From Agrobacterium cavarae (GTDB taxonomy: Bacteria > Pseudomonadota > Alphaproteobacteria > Rhizobiales > Rhizobiaceae), in NCBI RefSeq assembly GCF_004310285.1, contig NZ_SISF01000025.1, positions 169-64,168 of the forward strand: 64,000 nucleotides of DNA. Reading direction: 5' to 3'. How positions within the stretch are numbered: position 1 is the first letter of the stretch; the number at the start of each line of letters is the position of its first letter. Under the pieces are notes generated by a model. It did no database searches and was not told the origin of the DNA. It saw nothing but the letters and a program-made list of their open reading frames with translations. Shown here one piece after another: positions 53,487-63,541 of the stretch. The translations under genes were made by a program, and so were the position numbers.

Positions 53487-53930
53487 TCAGAACTTCAGCC
53501 GATAGCGGATATGGCCGTCGCTCTTGACGTAGCTGTCATAGAGCGCTTGGGCGCGATGATTGCCTTCATCCGTATGCCAGTAGAGGCGCGACCATCCATT
53601 TTCGTGACAGATGCGGATGAGATCCTCGATAAGGGCGCGGCCGATGCCTTTGCCGCGGATGGTGCCATCGACGAAGAGATCTTCAAGATAACAGTCCGGC
53701 GTCTTGGCCCAGGTGGATTCATGAAAATGGTGGATGGCGAAGCCCGCGACCGCGCCGTCCAGAACGGCAAGTCGCACTGAAAGCCGCGATTCCGGGTCCA
53801 GCAATCGTTCCCAGGTATGGTCGGTCACGTCGTCTGGTAGATCGACCTTGTAGAAGGCGAGGTACGCCTTCCACAGACGGAGCCAATCCTCCCGGTCACT
53901 GCTGGTGGCATCGCGGATGGTCAGTGTCAT
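53487..53930 (-). CDS. GNAT-family N-acetyltransferase
   Basis: 147 residues covering one GNAT domain: IRDATSSDREDWLRLW start, the acetyl-CoA pyrophosphate loop VDGTIRGKGIGRALI and the C-terminal GWSRLYWHTDEGNHRAQALYDSY. It moves acetyl from CoA to an amine on an unknown substrate. It lies eight bases downstream of the aldo/keto reductase gene, so the two are probably co-transcribed. Confidence 0.9.
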   Translation of the reverse strand: MTLTIRDATSSDREDWLRLWKAYLAFYKVDLPDDVTDHTWERLLDPESRLSVRLAVLDGAVAGFAIHHFHESTWAKTPDCYLEDLFVDGTIRGKGIGRALIEDLIRICHENGWSRLYWHTDEGNHRAQALYDSYVKSDGHIRYRLKF

Positions 53931-53938
53931 TGTCTCTG

Positions 53939-54889
53939 TCAGGCTCCTGCTTCGTCCAATAGCCGGATCATCTCGTTGCTCAAGCGAAGATTGACCGCGC
54001 GTTTGAAGCTCTCCAACTGCGAAAGGCTGGTGGCGCTGGCGATCGGGGCCGTTACAGATGGTTTTGCCAACAGCCAGGCCAGCGCAATATCGGCGTGCCG
54101 TGCACCGGTCTCAGCAGCGATTGCATCCATGGCGCCAAGGATGGCGAGCCCACGCGGATCGAGATAATTGGCGACGCGATAGGAGCGCGCAACACCCTCG
54201 GTATCGGCCTTGGTTCGGTATTTGCCGGTCAGGAAACCGGCAGCGAGGCTGTAGTAATTGATGACGCCTATTTCTTCGCGGGCGCAAAGGTCCGCGAGCG
54301 GGCCTTCAAACTTGTCGCGGGTATAGAGATTGTATTCCGGCTGAAGAACGTCGAAACGTCCAAGCCCCGTCGCTTCCGCGACATCGAGTGAAGCCTGAAG
54401 CTGCTGCGCATTATAGTTCGAGCAGCCGATGGCTCTGACCTTGCCAGCTTCTTTCAGCCGGGCAAAAGCGCCGAGTGTTTCTTCAAGAGGCACGGCATCA
54501 TCCGGCTTATGGGCGAGATAGAGATCGATATAATCGGTCTGCAGACGACGCAGCGAATCGTCGACCGCCTTGGCAATCCAGTCAGCGCTCAGCCCCGTCT
54601 TGCGCTCATTATTGTCAAAGCCGACCTTGGTGATGATGACGGCGTCGTCACGCTTCACGGAGCCGCTCTTCAGCCACTTGCCGATAATCGCTTCAGATTC
54701 TCCACCCTGATGGCCTGGTACCCAGGCCGAATAGACATCGGCTGTGTCGATGGCATTGAAGCCGGCGTCAAAGAAGGCGTCCAACAGTTGAAAGGAGGTC
54801 TTCTCGTCTGCGGTCCAGCCAAAGACGTTGCCACCGAAGACGATAGGCGCGACGGAAAGGCCGGTGCGGCCAAGCGTTCGGTTCTGCAT
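53939..54889 (-). CDS. Aldo/keto reductase
   Basis: 316 residues, one TIM barrel using NADPH to reduce aldehydes or ketones. The tetrad is visible: Asp and Tyr in NAIDTADVYS, Lys in AVIITKVGF and His in DLYLAHKPD, and the C-terminal cofactor loop IASATSLSQLESFKRAV. ATG 54889 (MQNRTLGRTGLSV) follows GAGGAG by about eight bases and replaces a longer frame from 54904. It shares a short operon with the GNAT gene. Confidence 0.9.
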   Translation of the reverse strand: MQNRTLGRTGLSVAPIVFGGNVFGWTADEKTSFQLLDAFFDAGFNAIDTADVYSAWVPGHQGGESEAIIGKWLKSGSVKRDDAVIITKVGFDNNERKTGLSADWIAKAVDDSLRRLQTDYIDLYLAHKPDDAVPLEETLGAFARLKEAGKVRAIGCSNYNAQQLQASLDVAEATGLGRFDVLQPEYNLYTRDKFEGPLADLCAREEIGVINYYSLAAGFLTGKYRTKADTEGVARSYRVANYLDPRGLAILGAMDAIAAETGARHADIALAWLLAKPSVTAPIASATSLSQLESFKRAVNLRLSNEMIRLLDEAGA

Positions 54890-54992
54890 GGAGTTTCTCC
54901 TCAATTGTCTCTCGAAAGGTTTAGCGGTGCTGCCAGGCGATGACTATTGAATTTCCGTGATCCAATCATCTCGCCAAAAAGGTAAACGCTGG

Positions 54993-55985
54993 TCACGAGG
55001 AGAGGTTTCGAAATGCAGTCGGTGGCTTTTCATGATGCTGCTGCCAGATGCGGCGCAGATGACGCGCGGAGGCGAAGCCCGAGCGTTCTGCCACGGCCTC
55101 CATATCGAGCCTCGATTGGGAGATGATGTCGCGCGCCAGGGTCACCCTAATCAGATTGACATAGTCCACGACGCTTAACCCCGTCTGCTCTCGAAACAGC
55201 CGGGATAGATGTCGCTGGCTGAGATTGGCAATGTCTGCGAGGTGCGCCAGCGTCCAGTCCTCTGCCGGATTTGCAACGATGGCATCCTGAGCCCGATGAA
55301 TGGAGGGGTGAATGTGGTTTCGGCCCGAAAGCCAGGGTGAAATTTGTGGATCGTGGGTCGTGCGGCGCAGATAGACCACCATGATCTGCGCGATGCGGGC
55401 GGCAACCTCTGGACTGACGAGGGTCGAGACGAGATGCAGAATGAGGTCTACGCCCGTGGAAATGCCAGCGCTTGAGAACCGTTTGCCATCCTCGACGAAC
55501 AGCCTGTTTTCCTGAACCAGGGCAAGCGGCGCAATTCGCTTGAGATCGGCGATGCAATGGGCGTGCGTGGTGCACGAGTGGCCATCGAACAGCCCGGCGT
55601 CTGCGGCGATCAGTGCGCCGGAGCAGATGCTGACGATTGTCGTGTCCGGCCTCACCGTTCGCCGCAGCCAGTCGGAAAGGGCGCGCCGTTCCTTGGACGC
55701 CTCCGGCTGCTGCGGGGCCATAGATGAGCTTCCGGAGATGAGGATCATCGCATGGGCGGGCAGCACATCTGGCAGAGGCTCCAGCCCGCAAAGGCCAAGT
55801 CCTATCGTCGTCGTCTGGTTTGGCTGCGCTGCGATGTAGTGGCAAACGAAGCGGATTTTCTTCTGTTGCTCATTGGCATAGCGCAGCACTTCCAGAGGCC
55901 CGGCAACATCCAGCAGCAGTGTTTGCGGGGGCAGCACTACAAAAACAGGAATGACGTGCGGCGTGTCGCCAGGCCCTTGGCTCAT
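54993..55985 (-). CDS. GlxA-family transcriptional regulator (DJ-1/PfpI domain plus AraC helix-turn-helix)
   Basis: 330 residues. An N-terminal DJ-1/PfpI-like domain (about 10-190, with SICSGALIAADAGLFDG at the position of the nucleophile elbow) is followed by an AraC-type DNA-binding domain (about 225-325: WTLAHLADIANLSQRHLSRLFREQTGLSVVDYVNLIRVTLARDII). Its ATG overlaps the stop of the isochorismatase-like gene by one base (TGATG), so it is translationally coupled to it and likely regulates it or senses its substrate. Confidence 0.9.
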   Translation of the reverse strand: MSQGPGDTPHVIPVFVVLPPQTLLLDVAGPLEVLRYANEQQKKIRFVCHYIAAQPNQTTTIGLGLCGLEPLPDVLPAHAMILISGSSSMAPQQPEASKERRALSDWLRRTVRPDTTIVSICSGALIAADAGLFDGHSCTTHAHCIADLKRIAPLALVQENRLFVEDGKRFSSAGISTGVDLILHLVSTLVSPEVAARIAQIMVVYLRRTTHDPQISPWLSGRNHIHPSIHRAQDAIVANPAEDWTLAHLADIANLSQRHLSRLFREQTGLSVVDYVNLIRVTLARDIISQSRLDMEAVAERSGFASARHLRRIWQQHHEKPPTAFRNLSS

Positions 55986-56542
55986 CAGTCAGCCTTCCTC
56001 ATATCATTGATTGCATCTTCGACGGTTGCAATGCGCGCAAATCGTCCCGAAAGAACAAGTTCGGTGCGCTTGGCAATGTCGGCGGGCGAGAAGACCTCGC
56101 CGGAGGCATGCGTCATTGGGAAGGTCAGCGTGGCTTCCGTCACGTAATCGACCTTATAGCCGAGATCGGCGGCATGGCGCGTTGTGGTCTCGCAGCATTG
56201 CTCGGTACGGATGCCGGAGACGATCAGACGGTTGATCCCCCGCTGCGTCAGCCAGACGTCAAGCCCGGTGCCGACGAAGGCCGAATGACGGTTCTTCTGG
56301 AAAGTCACGCTTGGGTTGATGCTGATTCCTTCGAATGCGCAAATAAAATCGCTTTCGGCCGAAAAAGCCCGGTCTCCATCGACATGGAAAATCTGCGCAA
56401 CGGGAATGCCTGCCGCTTCTGCCCCATCGATCAACGCCTGTTGGGCTGCGATGAATTTCGTCAGACCACTTTCTTCGAAGTAGGGTGTGTGTCGGAAGGA
56501 TTCCTGGACGTCGATAACGAGAAGCGCAGTATTGTGGGACAT
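55985..56542 (-). CDS. Isochorismatase-family cysteine hydrolase
   Basis: About 185 residues with the triad of the family: Asp11 in ALLVIDVQESF, a Lys in VTFQKNRHSAF and the nucleophile in SGIRTEQCCETT, where two Cys are adjacent. Members hydrolyse amides such as nicotinamide, biuret or isochorismate-type esters. ATG 56542 lies seven bases after GGAG and is preferred to 56563. The coupled GlxA-type regulator suggests a small inducible catabolic unit; the substrate is unknown. Confidence 0.9.
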   Translation of the reverse strand: MSHNTALLVIDVQESFRHTPYFEESGLTKFIAAQQALIDGAEAAGIPVAQIFHVDGDRAFSAESDFICAFEGISINPSVTFQKNRHSAFVGTGLDVWLTQRGINRLIVSGIRTEQCCETTTRHAADLGYKVDYVTEATLTFPMTHASGEVFSPADIAKRTELVLSGRFARIATVEDAINDMRKAD

Positions 56543-56722
56543 TTTTGTAACTCCAGTGTTCATATGGATACTGTTTTACGCCCGCGATAGAAAGGCGAAA
56601 TGCGTTCATCGGACGAAAAGAGGACATATCGGGCCATCTCGCCCGTGGTCGCCAAATCTCGTCGGAAGGAAGAAGCGAACGTTAGACTGTCGATGCGCTA
56701 CACGTCGTCTTTCGACGTCGCT

Positions 56723-57088
56723 TCACCGTCCGGGACTTGAGCGAGGCGCGCGCCAGTAGCCGATGAGGGATAGAAGCAGAGCCGCAACGGACGCGGCAAT
56801 TAAGGCCAATGGCCATTGGAGCATGGGATTGCGCAACAAGAGCAGCGTGAAGATGCCGTAGCTGACGAGCAACACGATCAGAGTGATGGTGGTTACGATG
56901 AAGCGGCTAGGGCTCGCCATGATGCTTGGGCGCCGCAGATAGAGAACGGCAAAAGCTGCGACTGAGAGAGAGCTGAGTGTTTTTCCAAGCAGAACAGGAA
57001 CGCCAACCTGTGACAGGAGCATCCACGAGACAAAAGCATCAAGTGCCATGCACGTGATCTGAACAGAAATAAAACGAGCAAATGTCAC
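56723..57088 (-). CDS. Four-span membrane protein, GtrA-like
   Basis: 121 residues with four hydrophobic segments and a basic loop in the middle (YLRRPSIMASPSRF). The size, topology and the N-terminal FARFISVQITCMALDAFVSWML resemble the GtrA family of small membrane proteins linked to polyprenyl-sugar movement. The match is by topology more than by motif. It stands alone. Confidence 0.6.
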   Translation of the reverse strand: MTFARFISVQITCMALDAFVSWMLLSQVGVPVLLGKTLSSLSVAAFAVLYLRRPSIMASPSRFIVTTITLIVLLVSYGIFTLLLLRNPMLQWPLALIAASVAALLLSLIGYWRAPRSSPGR

Positions 57089-57151
57089 GCCAAACCTCGA
57101 TCATGAGCAGGCGTGATCATAAGTGCTCAATTGGGCGTTGTCAGCAGCTGC

Positions 57152-57367
57152 TTACCGAAGCGCGAACGCTCCGACGAAGGCCATGGCGACACCGATGTTC
57201 AGCCCTACCAACGTCGCCAAAAGCGTCAGAATCGAAACGCCGCTTGCCGCCATAAACGCGGCAGCTGCAAAGACTGCCACCACAAGAATGCCGACGCTCG
57301 CGACGGCAAAGGTCGAACGTGTTGCCGCAGCACTCAAGCCAAGTGCTATTCCCAGAACAAATTCCAT
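57152..57367 (-). CDS. Small two-span membrane protein of unknown function
   Basis: 71 residues with two hydrophobic helices (about 1-30 with the start of mature sequence, and 45-70). ATG 57367 (MEFVLGIALG) follows GGGAGGAGC by nine bases; the frame from 57403 is rejected. No family recognised. Confidence 0.65.
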   Translation of the reverse strand: MEFVLGIALGLSAAATRSTFAVASVGILVVAVFAAAAFMAASGVSILTLLATLVGLNIGVAMAFVGAFALR

Positions 57368-57551
57368 GATGCCGCTCCTCCCAAAGCAATCAAGACAAGG
57401 CATCTTCTCCTCAAAAGCTGCGATGTCTCCTCGATGGCATGCACTTCAAGATATCGAAGGTAACACAGTATAACGATTCTGCCAGTTTTTATTCAAACTG
57501 TCACAAAGTCCTTACGGTTCCCGAATCGTGGCGCATCGGTTACCATTGGGT

Positions 57552-59153
57552 ATGAGCGATATTTTCAGTCAGCCAGCGCTGAGCAACCTCACCGAATTTT
57601 CCGTCTCCGAGCTGTCCGGTTCCATCAAGCGGACGGTGGAGACCGCGTTCGATCAGGTGCGGGTGCGCGGCGAGATTTCCGGCTACCGCGGACAGCACAC
57701 ATCCGGTCACGCCTATTTTTCGCTGAAGGACGATCGCGCACGCATCGATGCCGTTATCTGGAAGGGAAGCTTTTCCAAGCTGAAGTTCCGCCCGGAAGAG
57801 GGCATGGAAGTGATTGCAACGGGAAAGATCACGACCTTCCCGGGATCATCGAAGTATCAGATCGTCATCGAAAGCCTGGAACCCGCGGGCGCTGGCGCAT
57901 TGATGGCCTTGCTGGAAGAGCGTCGCCGTAGGCTGGCTGCGGAAGGGCTGTTCGATCAGGCGCGCAAGCGCCGGCTGCCCTACATGCCGCAGGTCATTGG
58001 TGTGGTGACCTCGCCGACAGGTGCCGTCATCCGCGATATCCTGCACCGTATTTCAGATCGTTTTCCGGTTCACGTTCTGGTCTGGCCAGTGAAGGTTCAG
58101 GGCGAGGGTTCCGGTGAAGAGGTGGCGAACGCCATACGGGGCTTCAACGCTTTGCCTCACGGCGGCGATATTCCCCGGCCCGATGTGCTGATTGTTGCGC
58201 GTGGCGGTGGCAGCCTCGAGGACCTGTGGAGCTTCAACGACGAGATCGTCGTGCGGGCGGCGGCGGAAAGCGCAATTCCGCTGATTTCGGCTGTCGGTCA
58301 CGAAACCGATACGACCTTGATCGATTACGCCGCGGATGTTCGTGCGCCAACGCCGACAGGGGCGGCGGAAATGGCCGTGCCGGTTCGGGCCGATCTCGAG
58401 GCCCAGCTTGCCGGTCTGGCGGCACGTCTCTCCGGTTCGACGCGCCGGCATATGGATAATCGCGCCCAGGGACTTCGTGCCCTTGTGCGCGCGCTTCCCT
58501 CGCTCGACCAGTTGCTGGCGCTTCCCCGTCGTCGGTTCGATGAGGTATCCGTCGGGCTTGGCCGAGGGCTTGAGCTCAACACCATGAACAAGCGCCGCAG
58601 CTTCGAGCGCACCGCGTCCGGATTGCGGCCGGATGTTCTCGGCCACGGCCTGCGCCAGCATCGCCAGCGTGTGAATGAACGCATGCAGCGGGCAGAAGCA
58701 TTGATCGAGAGACGCCTGCTGCAGGCCAAGGCGCGGGTGTCTTCATCGGATTCATCCTTGCGCGCATTGCCGATGCGTCTGTCTGGCCAGCTGGATCGGC
58801 AGAAAGAACGACTATTGGCTTGCGTGCGGCGCGCCGACACGGCTGTTCTTCATCGCATGGCGCAGAATAGATCCGGTCTCGCTGCACATGAGCGCATCTT
58901 GCAATCGCTTTCCTACAAAAACGTCTTGAAGCGCGGCTATGCGGTCATTCGCGATGAGGAGAACCGGCCACTTACCCGCGCCGCGGCCGTTGCTCCCGGT
59001 GAGGTCATTTCGGTGGAGTTTGCCGATGGCGAAGTTTCGGCGGTGGCTGGTGCTGATGCGCCGGCTTTAGCGGATACGTCCTCGGCTCAGGTGCGCAAGA
59101 AATCCGTGAAGCCGGTTGCAAGCGATCCGGGAAATCAGGGCAGTCTTTTTTAA
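57552..59153 (+). CDS. xseA: Exodeoxyribonuclease VII large subunit
   Basis: About 533 residues. Family order is intact: the N-terminal OB-fold ([56 protein letters not shown]), the catalytic core with [39 protein letters not shown] and [28 protein letters not shown], a long coiled coil (about 290-440) and the C-terminal [17 protein letters not shown]. With XseB it degrades single-stranded DNA. The small subunit gene is not in the window. The start is set by family usage ([18 protein letters not shown]); the ribosome site is weak. Confidence 0.97.
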   Translation: MSDIFSQPALSNLTEFSVSELSGSIKRTVETAFDQVRVRGEISGYRGQHTSGHAYFSLKDDRARIDAVIWKGSFSKLKFRPEEGMEVIATGKITTFPGSSKYQIVIESLEPAGAGALMALLEERRRRLAAEGLFDQARKRRLPYMPQVIGVVTSPTGAVIRDILHRISDRFPVHVLVWPVKVQGEGSGEEVANAIRGFNALPHGGDIPRPDVLIVARGGGSLEDLWSFNDEIVVRAAAESAIPLISAVGHETDTTLIDYAADVRAPTPTGAAEMAVPVRADLEAQLAGLAARLSGSTRRHMDNRAQGLRALVRALPSLDQLLALPRRRFDEVSVGLGRGLELNTMNKRRSFERTASGLRPDVLGHGLRQHRQRVNERMQRAEALIERRLLQAKARVSSSDSSLRALPMRLSGQLDRQKERLLACVRRADTAVLHRMAQNRSGLAAHERILQSLSYKNVLKRGYAVIRDEENRPLTRAAAVAPGEVISVEFADGEVSAVAGADAPALADTSSAQVRKKSVKPVASDPGNQGSLF

Positions 59154-59180
59154 AGCGCTCTTCAGTCTCGGAGAACTCGC

Positions 59181-59600
59181 ATGAAGCCCCACCTGACAGT
59201 GACCGATCATCCTGCCCCTGAAGACATTGCGGCCATCGGTGCCAATCTTAGCGCATTCAACGATGCTGATGTCGGCTCCGCTGACAGGGTGCCGCTCGCG
59301 GTGATCATTCGTGGCGATGACGGCGTGCTACTTGCCGGCATCAATGGATACACGGCCTGGGGCTGGCTCTACGTACAGTGGCTCTGGGTTCACGAAAGTC
59401 TCCGCGGCCAGCAGATGGCAGGCCGCATGTTGGCGGCGGCGGAAGAGGAAGCGCGGATGCGTGGTTGTCACTCCGCCTGGATCGACACCTTCAACCCGGC
59501 GGCGGAAAAGGCTTATCGCCGCCAGGGTTACGAGGTGTTCGGGGAGCTGCCGGATTTTCCGATCGGCCGCACCCGGAAGTTTCTGAAGAAGCGACTCTAG
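59181..59600 (+). CDS. GNAT-family N-acetyltransferase
   Basis: 139 residues with a GNAT core: LYVQWLWVHESLRGQQMAGRMLAAAEEEARMRGCHSAWIDTFNPAAEKAYRRQGYEVFGELPDFPIGRTRKFLKKRL. GGAG seven bases upstream of the ATG. It follows xseA by 27 bases and may be co-transcribed. Substrate unknown. Confidence 0.92.
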   Translation: MKPHLTVTDHPAPEDIAAIGANLSAFNDADVGSADRVPLAVIIRGDDGVLLAGINGYTAWGWLYVQWLWVHESLRGQQMAGRMLAAAEEEARMRGCHSAWIDTFNPAAEKAYRRQGYEVFGELPDFPIGRTRKFLKKRL

Positions 59601-59620
59601 ACGGTCCTCCCCGAAAAATT

Positions 59621-60736
59621 TCAGGCTGCCAGTCGACCTCCGGTCATCGGTTCGGGTGCGCCGGTCGTGGTGGGGAAGCTGATTGGCATATTGCGCAGCA
59701 CGCGCACAGCCAGAAAAGCAAAGCATTCTGCCTCTACGGCATCGCCCCGCCAGCCCAGTGTTTCAGCAGGCTGCGCGTCCACTCGCGCCAGCTTTGCCAG
59801 CATTCTCATCAACGTCGGATTATGGCGACCGCCGCCACTAACGAACAGTCTCTCCGGGCGCTGTGGAAGAAGGTCCAGTGCCTTGCCGACGGCGGAGGCG
59901 GTGAAGGCCGTCAGGGTGGCTGCGCCGTCTTCCAGCGAAAGGCCGTCCGCCATGCTGGCACCGAAATCGAAGCGGTCCAGCGATTTCGGGAAGCGGGCGG
60001 TGAGATAGGGATGCTGCAGCAACTTCGCCAGGCGCTCTTCGTTGACCTGACCCGATGCGGCGATCAGGCCGTCACGGTCCATGTCGCCCAGTCCATGCTG
60101 CTTGATCCAGTCGTTGATCGGGGCATTGGCCGGGCCGGTATCGAAGGCAACGACATGGCCCTTGCCATCGCTCCAGGTGACGTTGCCGACGCCGCCGAGA
60201 TTGAGGATGGCAGCACTTCCGTCTTGCGCAACGCCTTTCAGCAGAGCCGAGTGGTAGGCGGCAGCAAGCGGGGCACCCTGTCCACCAGCGCGAACATCGG
60301 CGCTGCGAAAATCATAGGCGACCTTGGTGCCCAGCAGCTTCGCCATCAATTCGCCATCGCCCAGTTGCCGAGTGGCGCCAAGGCGACCCGGTTGCGGCGC
60401 GCGGTGCAGAACCGTCTGCCCGTGGAAGCCGACCACGCCAATATCGGAGAGCGAAAGCCCGGCATCCTTCACAAGGTCTGCCACGGCAGCGGACTGAGCG
60501 CGGGTCAGCGCGTCTTCGGCTCGGCCAAAAATCTCCGGCTCCGGTCCTTCGAAATTCCATTTGCGGGCCTCAGCCAGCGTCTCCTCCAGAAGATCGCGAA
60601 CCGCCTGATCATACGGTGCGAGCGTGTAGGCACCGAAGCGCTCGACGCGTTCTCCATCGGTGTGAAGAAGCGCAACGTCGATGTTGCCATCCAACACGGT
60701 TCCCGTCATCAAACCTACGGCCCAGATCGGTTCCAT
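59621..60736 (-). CDS. anmK: Anhydro-N-acetylmuramic acid kinase
   Basis: About 371 residues. It phosphorylates and opens 1,6-anhydroMurNAc in cell-wall recycling. Visible motifs: [18 protein letters not shown] (ATP site), [34 protein letters not shown] and [12 protein letters not shown], all family hallmarks. ATG 60736 has GAGGAG seven bases upstream. It ends the minus-strand run with a serine hydrolase and a peptide-type ABC importer, so the neighbourhood looks like murein-fragment uptake and recycling. Confidence 0.96.
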   Translation of the reverse strand: MEPIWAVGLMTGTVLDGNIDVALLHTDGERVERFGAYTLAPYDQAVRDLLEETLAEARKWNFEGPEPEIFGRAEDALTRAQSAAVADLVKDAGLSLSDIGVVGFHGQTVLHRAPQPGRLGATRQLGDGELMAKLLGTKVAYDFRSADVRAGGQGAPLAAAYHSALLKGVAQDGSAAILNLGGVGNVTWSDGKGHVVAFDTGPANAPINDWIKQHGLGDMDRDGLIAASGQVNEERLAKLLQHPYLTARFPKSLDRFDFGASMADGLSLEDGAATLTAFTASAVGKALDLLPQRPERLFVSGGGRHNPTLMRMLAKLARVDAQPAETLGWRGDAVEAECFAFLAVRVLRNMPISFPTTTGAPEPMTGGRLAA

Positions 60737-60747
60737 TTCGTCTCTCC

Positions 60748-61764
60748 TCAATGCGTGTTGATCATATCGCCGATGGCAGCGCGCAGTGCGAAAATGCCGC
60801 TATCGACGTGGCGGCTCGGATGCACGCGGTTGGTCAGTAAGGTCCAGGCGCGACCCTTGTCGAAATCGATCCAGAGACCCGTGCCGGTAAAGCCGGTATG
60901 GCCGATAACGCTATCATTACAAAGCGGGCCACCCGACCAACCCTCATAGGGGCGTTCCCAGCCGTGGGTGCGTTTGTCGGAAAGCGGTTGGCGCATCAGC
61001 CTGACCACGGGGTCGCCGTTCTCGTTCCCAATCAACAGCGATTGGGCATAGTCGAGGACGGCATCGACAGTGCCGAACAGTCCCGCATGGCCAGAGCCTT
61101 GGAGCGCGTAACAATTCTCGTCATGCACCTCGCCGCAGATTATCCGGTTACGCCAGGTGCAGAACTCGGTGGCCGCGGTTTTTTCAGGCGTGCTCTCAAA
61201 GTCAAAGCCCGCACCGGCATCCATCTCGCGGATACGCTTGGCTTCCAACCTCTCAAGAGCAATGCCAAGCAGGATGTAATTGATATCCGAATAGGCAGGC
61301 TCGCCATGTCGCCATTCGCGCTGAAGGACAAAGGCGCGCAGACGGTCGGGGTCATCGCCATAGGTGTAGATCGGCTCTACCGCCGGAAACGGGGTCTGGT
61401 GGCCGAGGCACTGGCGGAAAGTCACTTTCCGTTCCCAGCAATCGGGGGCGTATTGCCGGAAATCGGGAATGAGTGTCGTAATGGAACTATCGAGATCGAC
61501 CGCGCCTGAAACTGCCAATTCGAGAATCTTGCGCGTGGTGAAGATGACCTTGGTCAGCGAAGCGAGATCGAACCATGTGTCGAGCATCATCGGGCGCTCG
61601 CCACCCACCTTTTGCGCGTGGCCGACCGCTCTTGTCAGTCGCTTGCCATCACGGTCGATCATGCCGAAGACGCCGCCTGGAATGCGACCGTGCTCCACGG
61701 CGTTTTTCAGAAGACCAAACCCACTGTCGAAAGGCGTAAGGAGAGGCGACTGTGCTTCGGCCAT
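60748..61764 (-). CDS. Serine hydrolase, class C beta-lactamase/esterase fold
   Basis: About 338 residues. Catalytic motifs of the class C/EstB group are present: SLTK (Ser69, Lys72), a Tyr in [11 protein letters not shown] and HTG in [13 protein letters not shown]. There is no signal peptide, so it is cytoplasmic, unlike secreted beta-lactamases. AGGGGG lies before the ATG at 61764; the frame from 61800 overlaps the ABC gene and is rejected. It lies between anmK (11 bases downstream) and the importer ATPase (14 bases upstream), which suggests a role on imported or recycled cell-wall fragments, not in antibiotic resistance. Confidence 0.9.
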   Translation of the reverse strand: MAEAQSPLLTPFDSGFGLLKNAVEHGRIPGGVFGMIDRDGKRLTRAVGHAQKVGGERPMMLDTWFDLASLTKVIFTTRKILELAVSGAVDLDSSITTLIPDFRQYAPDCWERKVTFRQCLGHQTPFPAVEPIYTYGDDPDRLRAFVLQREWRHGEPAYSDINYILLGIALERLEAKRIREMDAGAGFDFESTPEKTAATEFCTWRNRIICGEVHDENCYALQGSGHAGLFGTVDAVLDYAQSLLIGNENGDPVVRLMRQPLSDKRTHGWERPYEGWSGGPLCNDSVIGHTGFTGTGLWIDFDKGRAWTLLTNRVHPSRHVDSGIFALRAAIGDMINTH

Positions 61765-61777
61765 GGATATTTCCCCC

Positions 61778-63541
61778 TCAGTTGGCTGCCGCCATTTCAA
61801 GCTTCACGCGGTGGTCTGCGCCAAAATGTTCCCAGCGTGAGGGCTGCGGCTCGAAGCCCTCGGGACGCAGCAATGTCGGCAAGGCCTCAGTGTTCAGCTC
61901 ATATCTCTCGCGCCGCCGTTCCATGGTCGGCACTGCTGCAATCAGCTTCTTGGTATAGCTGTGCTGGGGATTCGACAAGACGGCGCGGGCCTCGCCGATT
62001 TCGACGATTTGGCCTGCATAGAGCACGGCCACGCGGTGGGCGATGCGTTCGACCACAGCCATGTCGTGAGAGACGAAGAGATAGGCAAGATCGCGCTCTT
62101 TTTGCAGGTCGATCAGAAGATCGAGAACGCGAGCCTGGACGGACACATCGAGCGCCGACACTGCCTCGTCCAGCACGAGAATGGAGGGATCGAGCATCAG
62201 CGCGCGGGCGATGCAAAGGCGCTGGCGCTGGCCACCGGAAAACTCGTGTGGGTAGCGGGTGAGGCTATCGGATGGAAGGCCAACGCGATCGAGAAGCGCT
62301 GTCATGCGCGACGTGATTTGTCCGTCGATCCGGATGCCCGCTGCAATGACGGGCTCGGCCAAAAGGCTTTGCACATCGAGACGCGGATTGAGCGAAGCAT
62401 AGGGGTTCTGGAACACCATCTGCATCTGCATCTGCATCGGCTTCTGCGCCTTTGTCGACTCGGACGATTGCGTGGTGAAAGAGCCTCGTGTGGTCTTGAC
62501 CAGACCGAGAAGAGCTCGGGCAGTGGTCGATTTGCCCGATCCGCTTTCTCCGACAACCGCCAGAGTCTCGCCCCGGCATATCTCGAAATCCACAGCTTCC
62601 ACCGCATGGATTGCGCCGGCGGGTCTGCGTAAGAGCCCCGTCGTCGTGGGGAAGCGTACGGTCAACTCCTTGACCGCAAGTATGGCGGGCTCGTACGCGT
62701 GTTTCAGTCGCGGCGCGTCGTCGCGGACATGCCGACCGTTGGCAAAATGCGGCACGGCGTTCAGCAGGTGTTGTGTGTAGCTGTGCTGCGGACGATCGAG
62801 AATATCGTCGGCTTTTCCCTGTTCGACTACCTTTCCAGACTGCATGACGAGCACGCGGTCGGCGATACCGGCAACCAGCCCGAGATCATGGGTGATAAAG
62901 ATAAGGCCGGTGCCGGTCTCGCGTTGAAGCTCGGCGAGAAGCGCCATGATCTGCGCCTGGACAGAGACATCCAGTGCGGTGGTCGGCTCATCGGCAATGA
63001 GAAGGCGAGGGGAGGCTGCGAGCGCCATCGCGATCATCACCCGCTGCAGCATTCCGCCCGAAAGCTGGTGCGGATAGTAACCAAGGCGTCTCGCTGCGTC
63101 GGGAATGCGCATCCGGTCGAGAGCGCGGAGTGTCTCGGCACGCGCCTCTGTCCCGCCCTTGCCTTGCAGGCGGAAGACTTCCTCGATCTGCTTGCCGATG
63201 GTGAGAACCGGATTGAGCGAGGTCATCGGCTCCTGAAAGATCATGCCGATCTCCGACCCTCGGATGCGCTCCATACGCCCAGTGTCCAGAGTGGCGAGAT
63301 CCAGCGTCTTTCCATCTGCGAGCGACAGATCGATCCGACCACTGGTGATCGTACCGCCGCTGTAGTCGATGAGGCGATTGATCGACAGCGCGGTGACGGA
63401 TTTTCCCGATCCGCTTTCGCCGACGATCGCAAGCGTTTCGCCCGCATCGAGCGTGAAGGTCACGCCGTCCACGATCGGCTTGATGGCTTTGCCGCGACCA
63501 AAGCCGACGCTTAGATTTTGAACCGAAAGAAGCTCAGTCAT
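61778..63541 (-). CDS. Peptide-type ABC importer ATPase, two ABC domains fused (DppD-DppF / YejF / GsiA-like)
   Basis: 587 residues with two full ATPase cassettes: first [18 protein letters not shown] and [12 protein letters not shown]; second [18 protein letters not shown] and [12 protein letters not shown], each with an oligopeptide-binding-protein-type C-terminus. ATG 63541 overlaps the permease stop by four bases (ATGA); the longer frame to 63766 is an artefact. A repeated Met-Gln stretch (MQMQMQM) precedes the second Q-loop ([11 protein letters not shown]), encoded by tandem hexamers near 62417-62438. It powers uptake of di-/oligopeptides or glycopeptides; the anmK neighbour favours muropeptides. 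Confidence 0.94.
   Translation of the reverse strand: MTELLSVQNLSVGFGRGKAIKPIVDGVTFTLDAGETLAIVGESGSGKSVTALSINRLIDYSGGTITSGRIDLSLADGKTLDLATLDTGRMERIRGSEIGMIFQEPMTSLNPVLTIGKQIEEVFRLQGKGGTEARAETLRALDRMRIPDAARRLGYYPHQLSGGMLQRVMIAMALAASPRLLIADEPTTALDVSVQAQIMALLAELQRETGTGLIFITHDLGLVAGIADRVLVMQSGKVVEQGKADDILDRPQHSYTQHLLNAVPHFANGRHVRDDAPRLKHAYEPAILAVKELTVRFPTTTGLLRRPAGAIHAVEAVDFEICRGETLAVVGESGSGKSTTARALLGLVKTTRGSFTTQSSESTKAQKPMQMQMQMVFQNPYASLNPRLDVQSLLAEPVIAAGIRIDGQITSRMTALLDRVGLPSDSLTRYPHEFSGGQRQRLCIARALMLDPSILVLDEAVSALDVSVQARVLDLLIDLQKERDLAYLFVSHDMAVVERIAHRVAVLYAGQIVEIGEARAVLSNPQHSYTKKLIAAVPTMERRRERYELNTEALPTLLRPEGFEPQPSRWEHFGADHRVKLEMAAAN

Noticed and set aside
59378..60949. 523-codon plus-strand open frame
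   Set aside because: It lies antisense across anmK and into the serine hydrolase gene, both of which have clear family motifs; it is a high-GC shadow.
60748..61764. Antibiotic-resistance beta-lactamase
   Set aside because: Motifs fit the broad class C/esterase fold, but there is no signal peptide and the context is cell-wall recycling.
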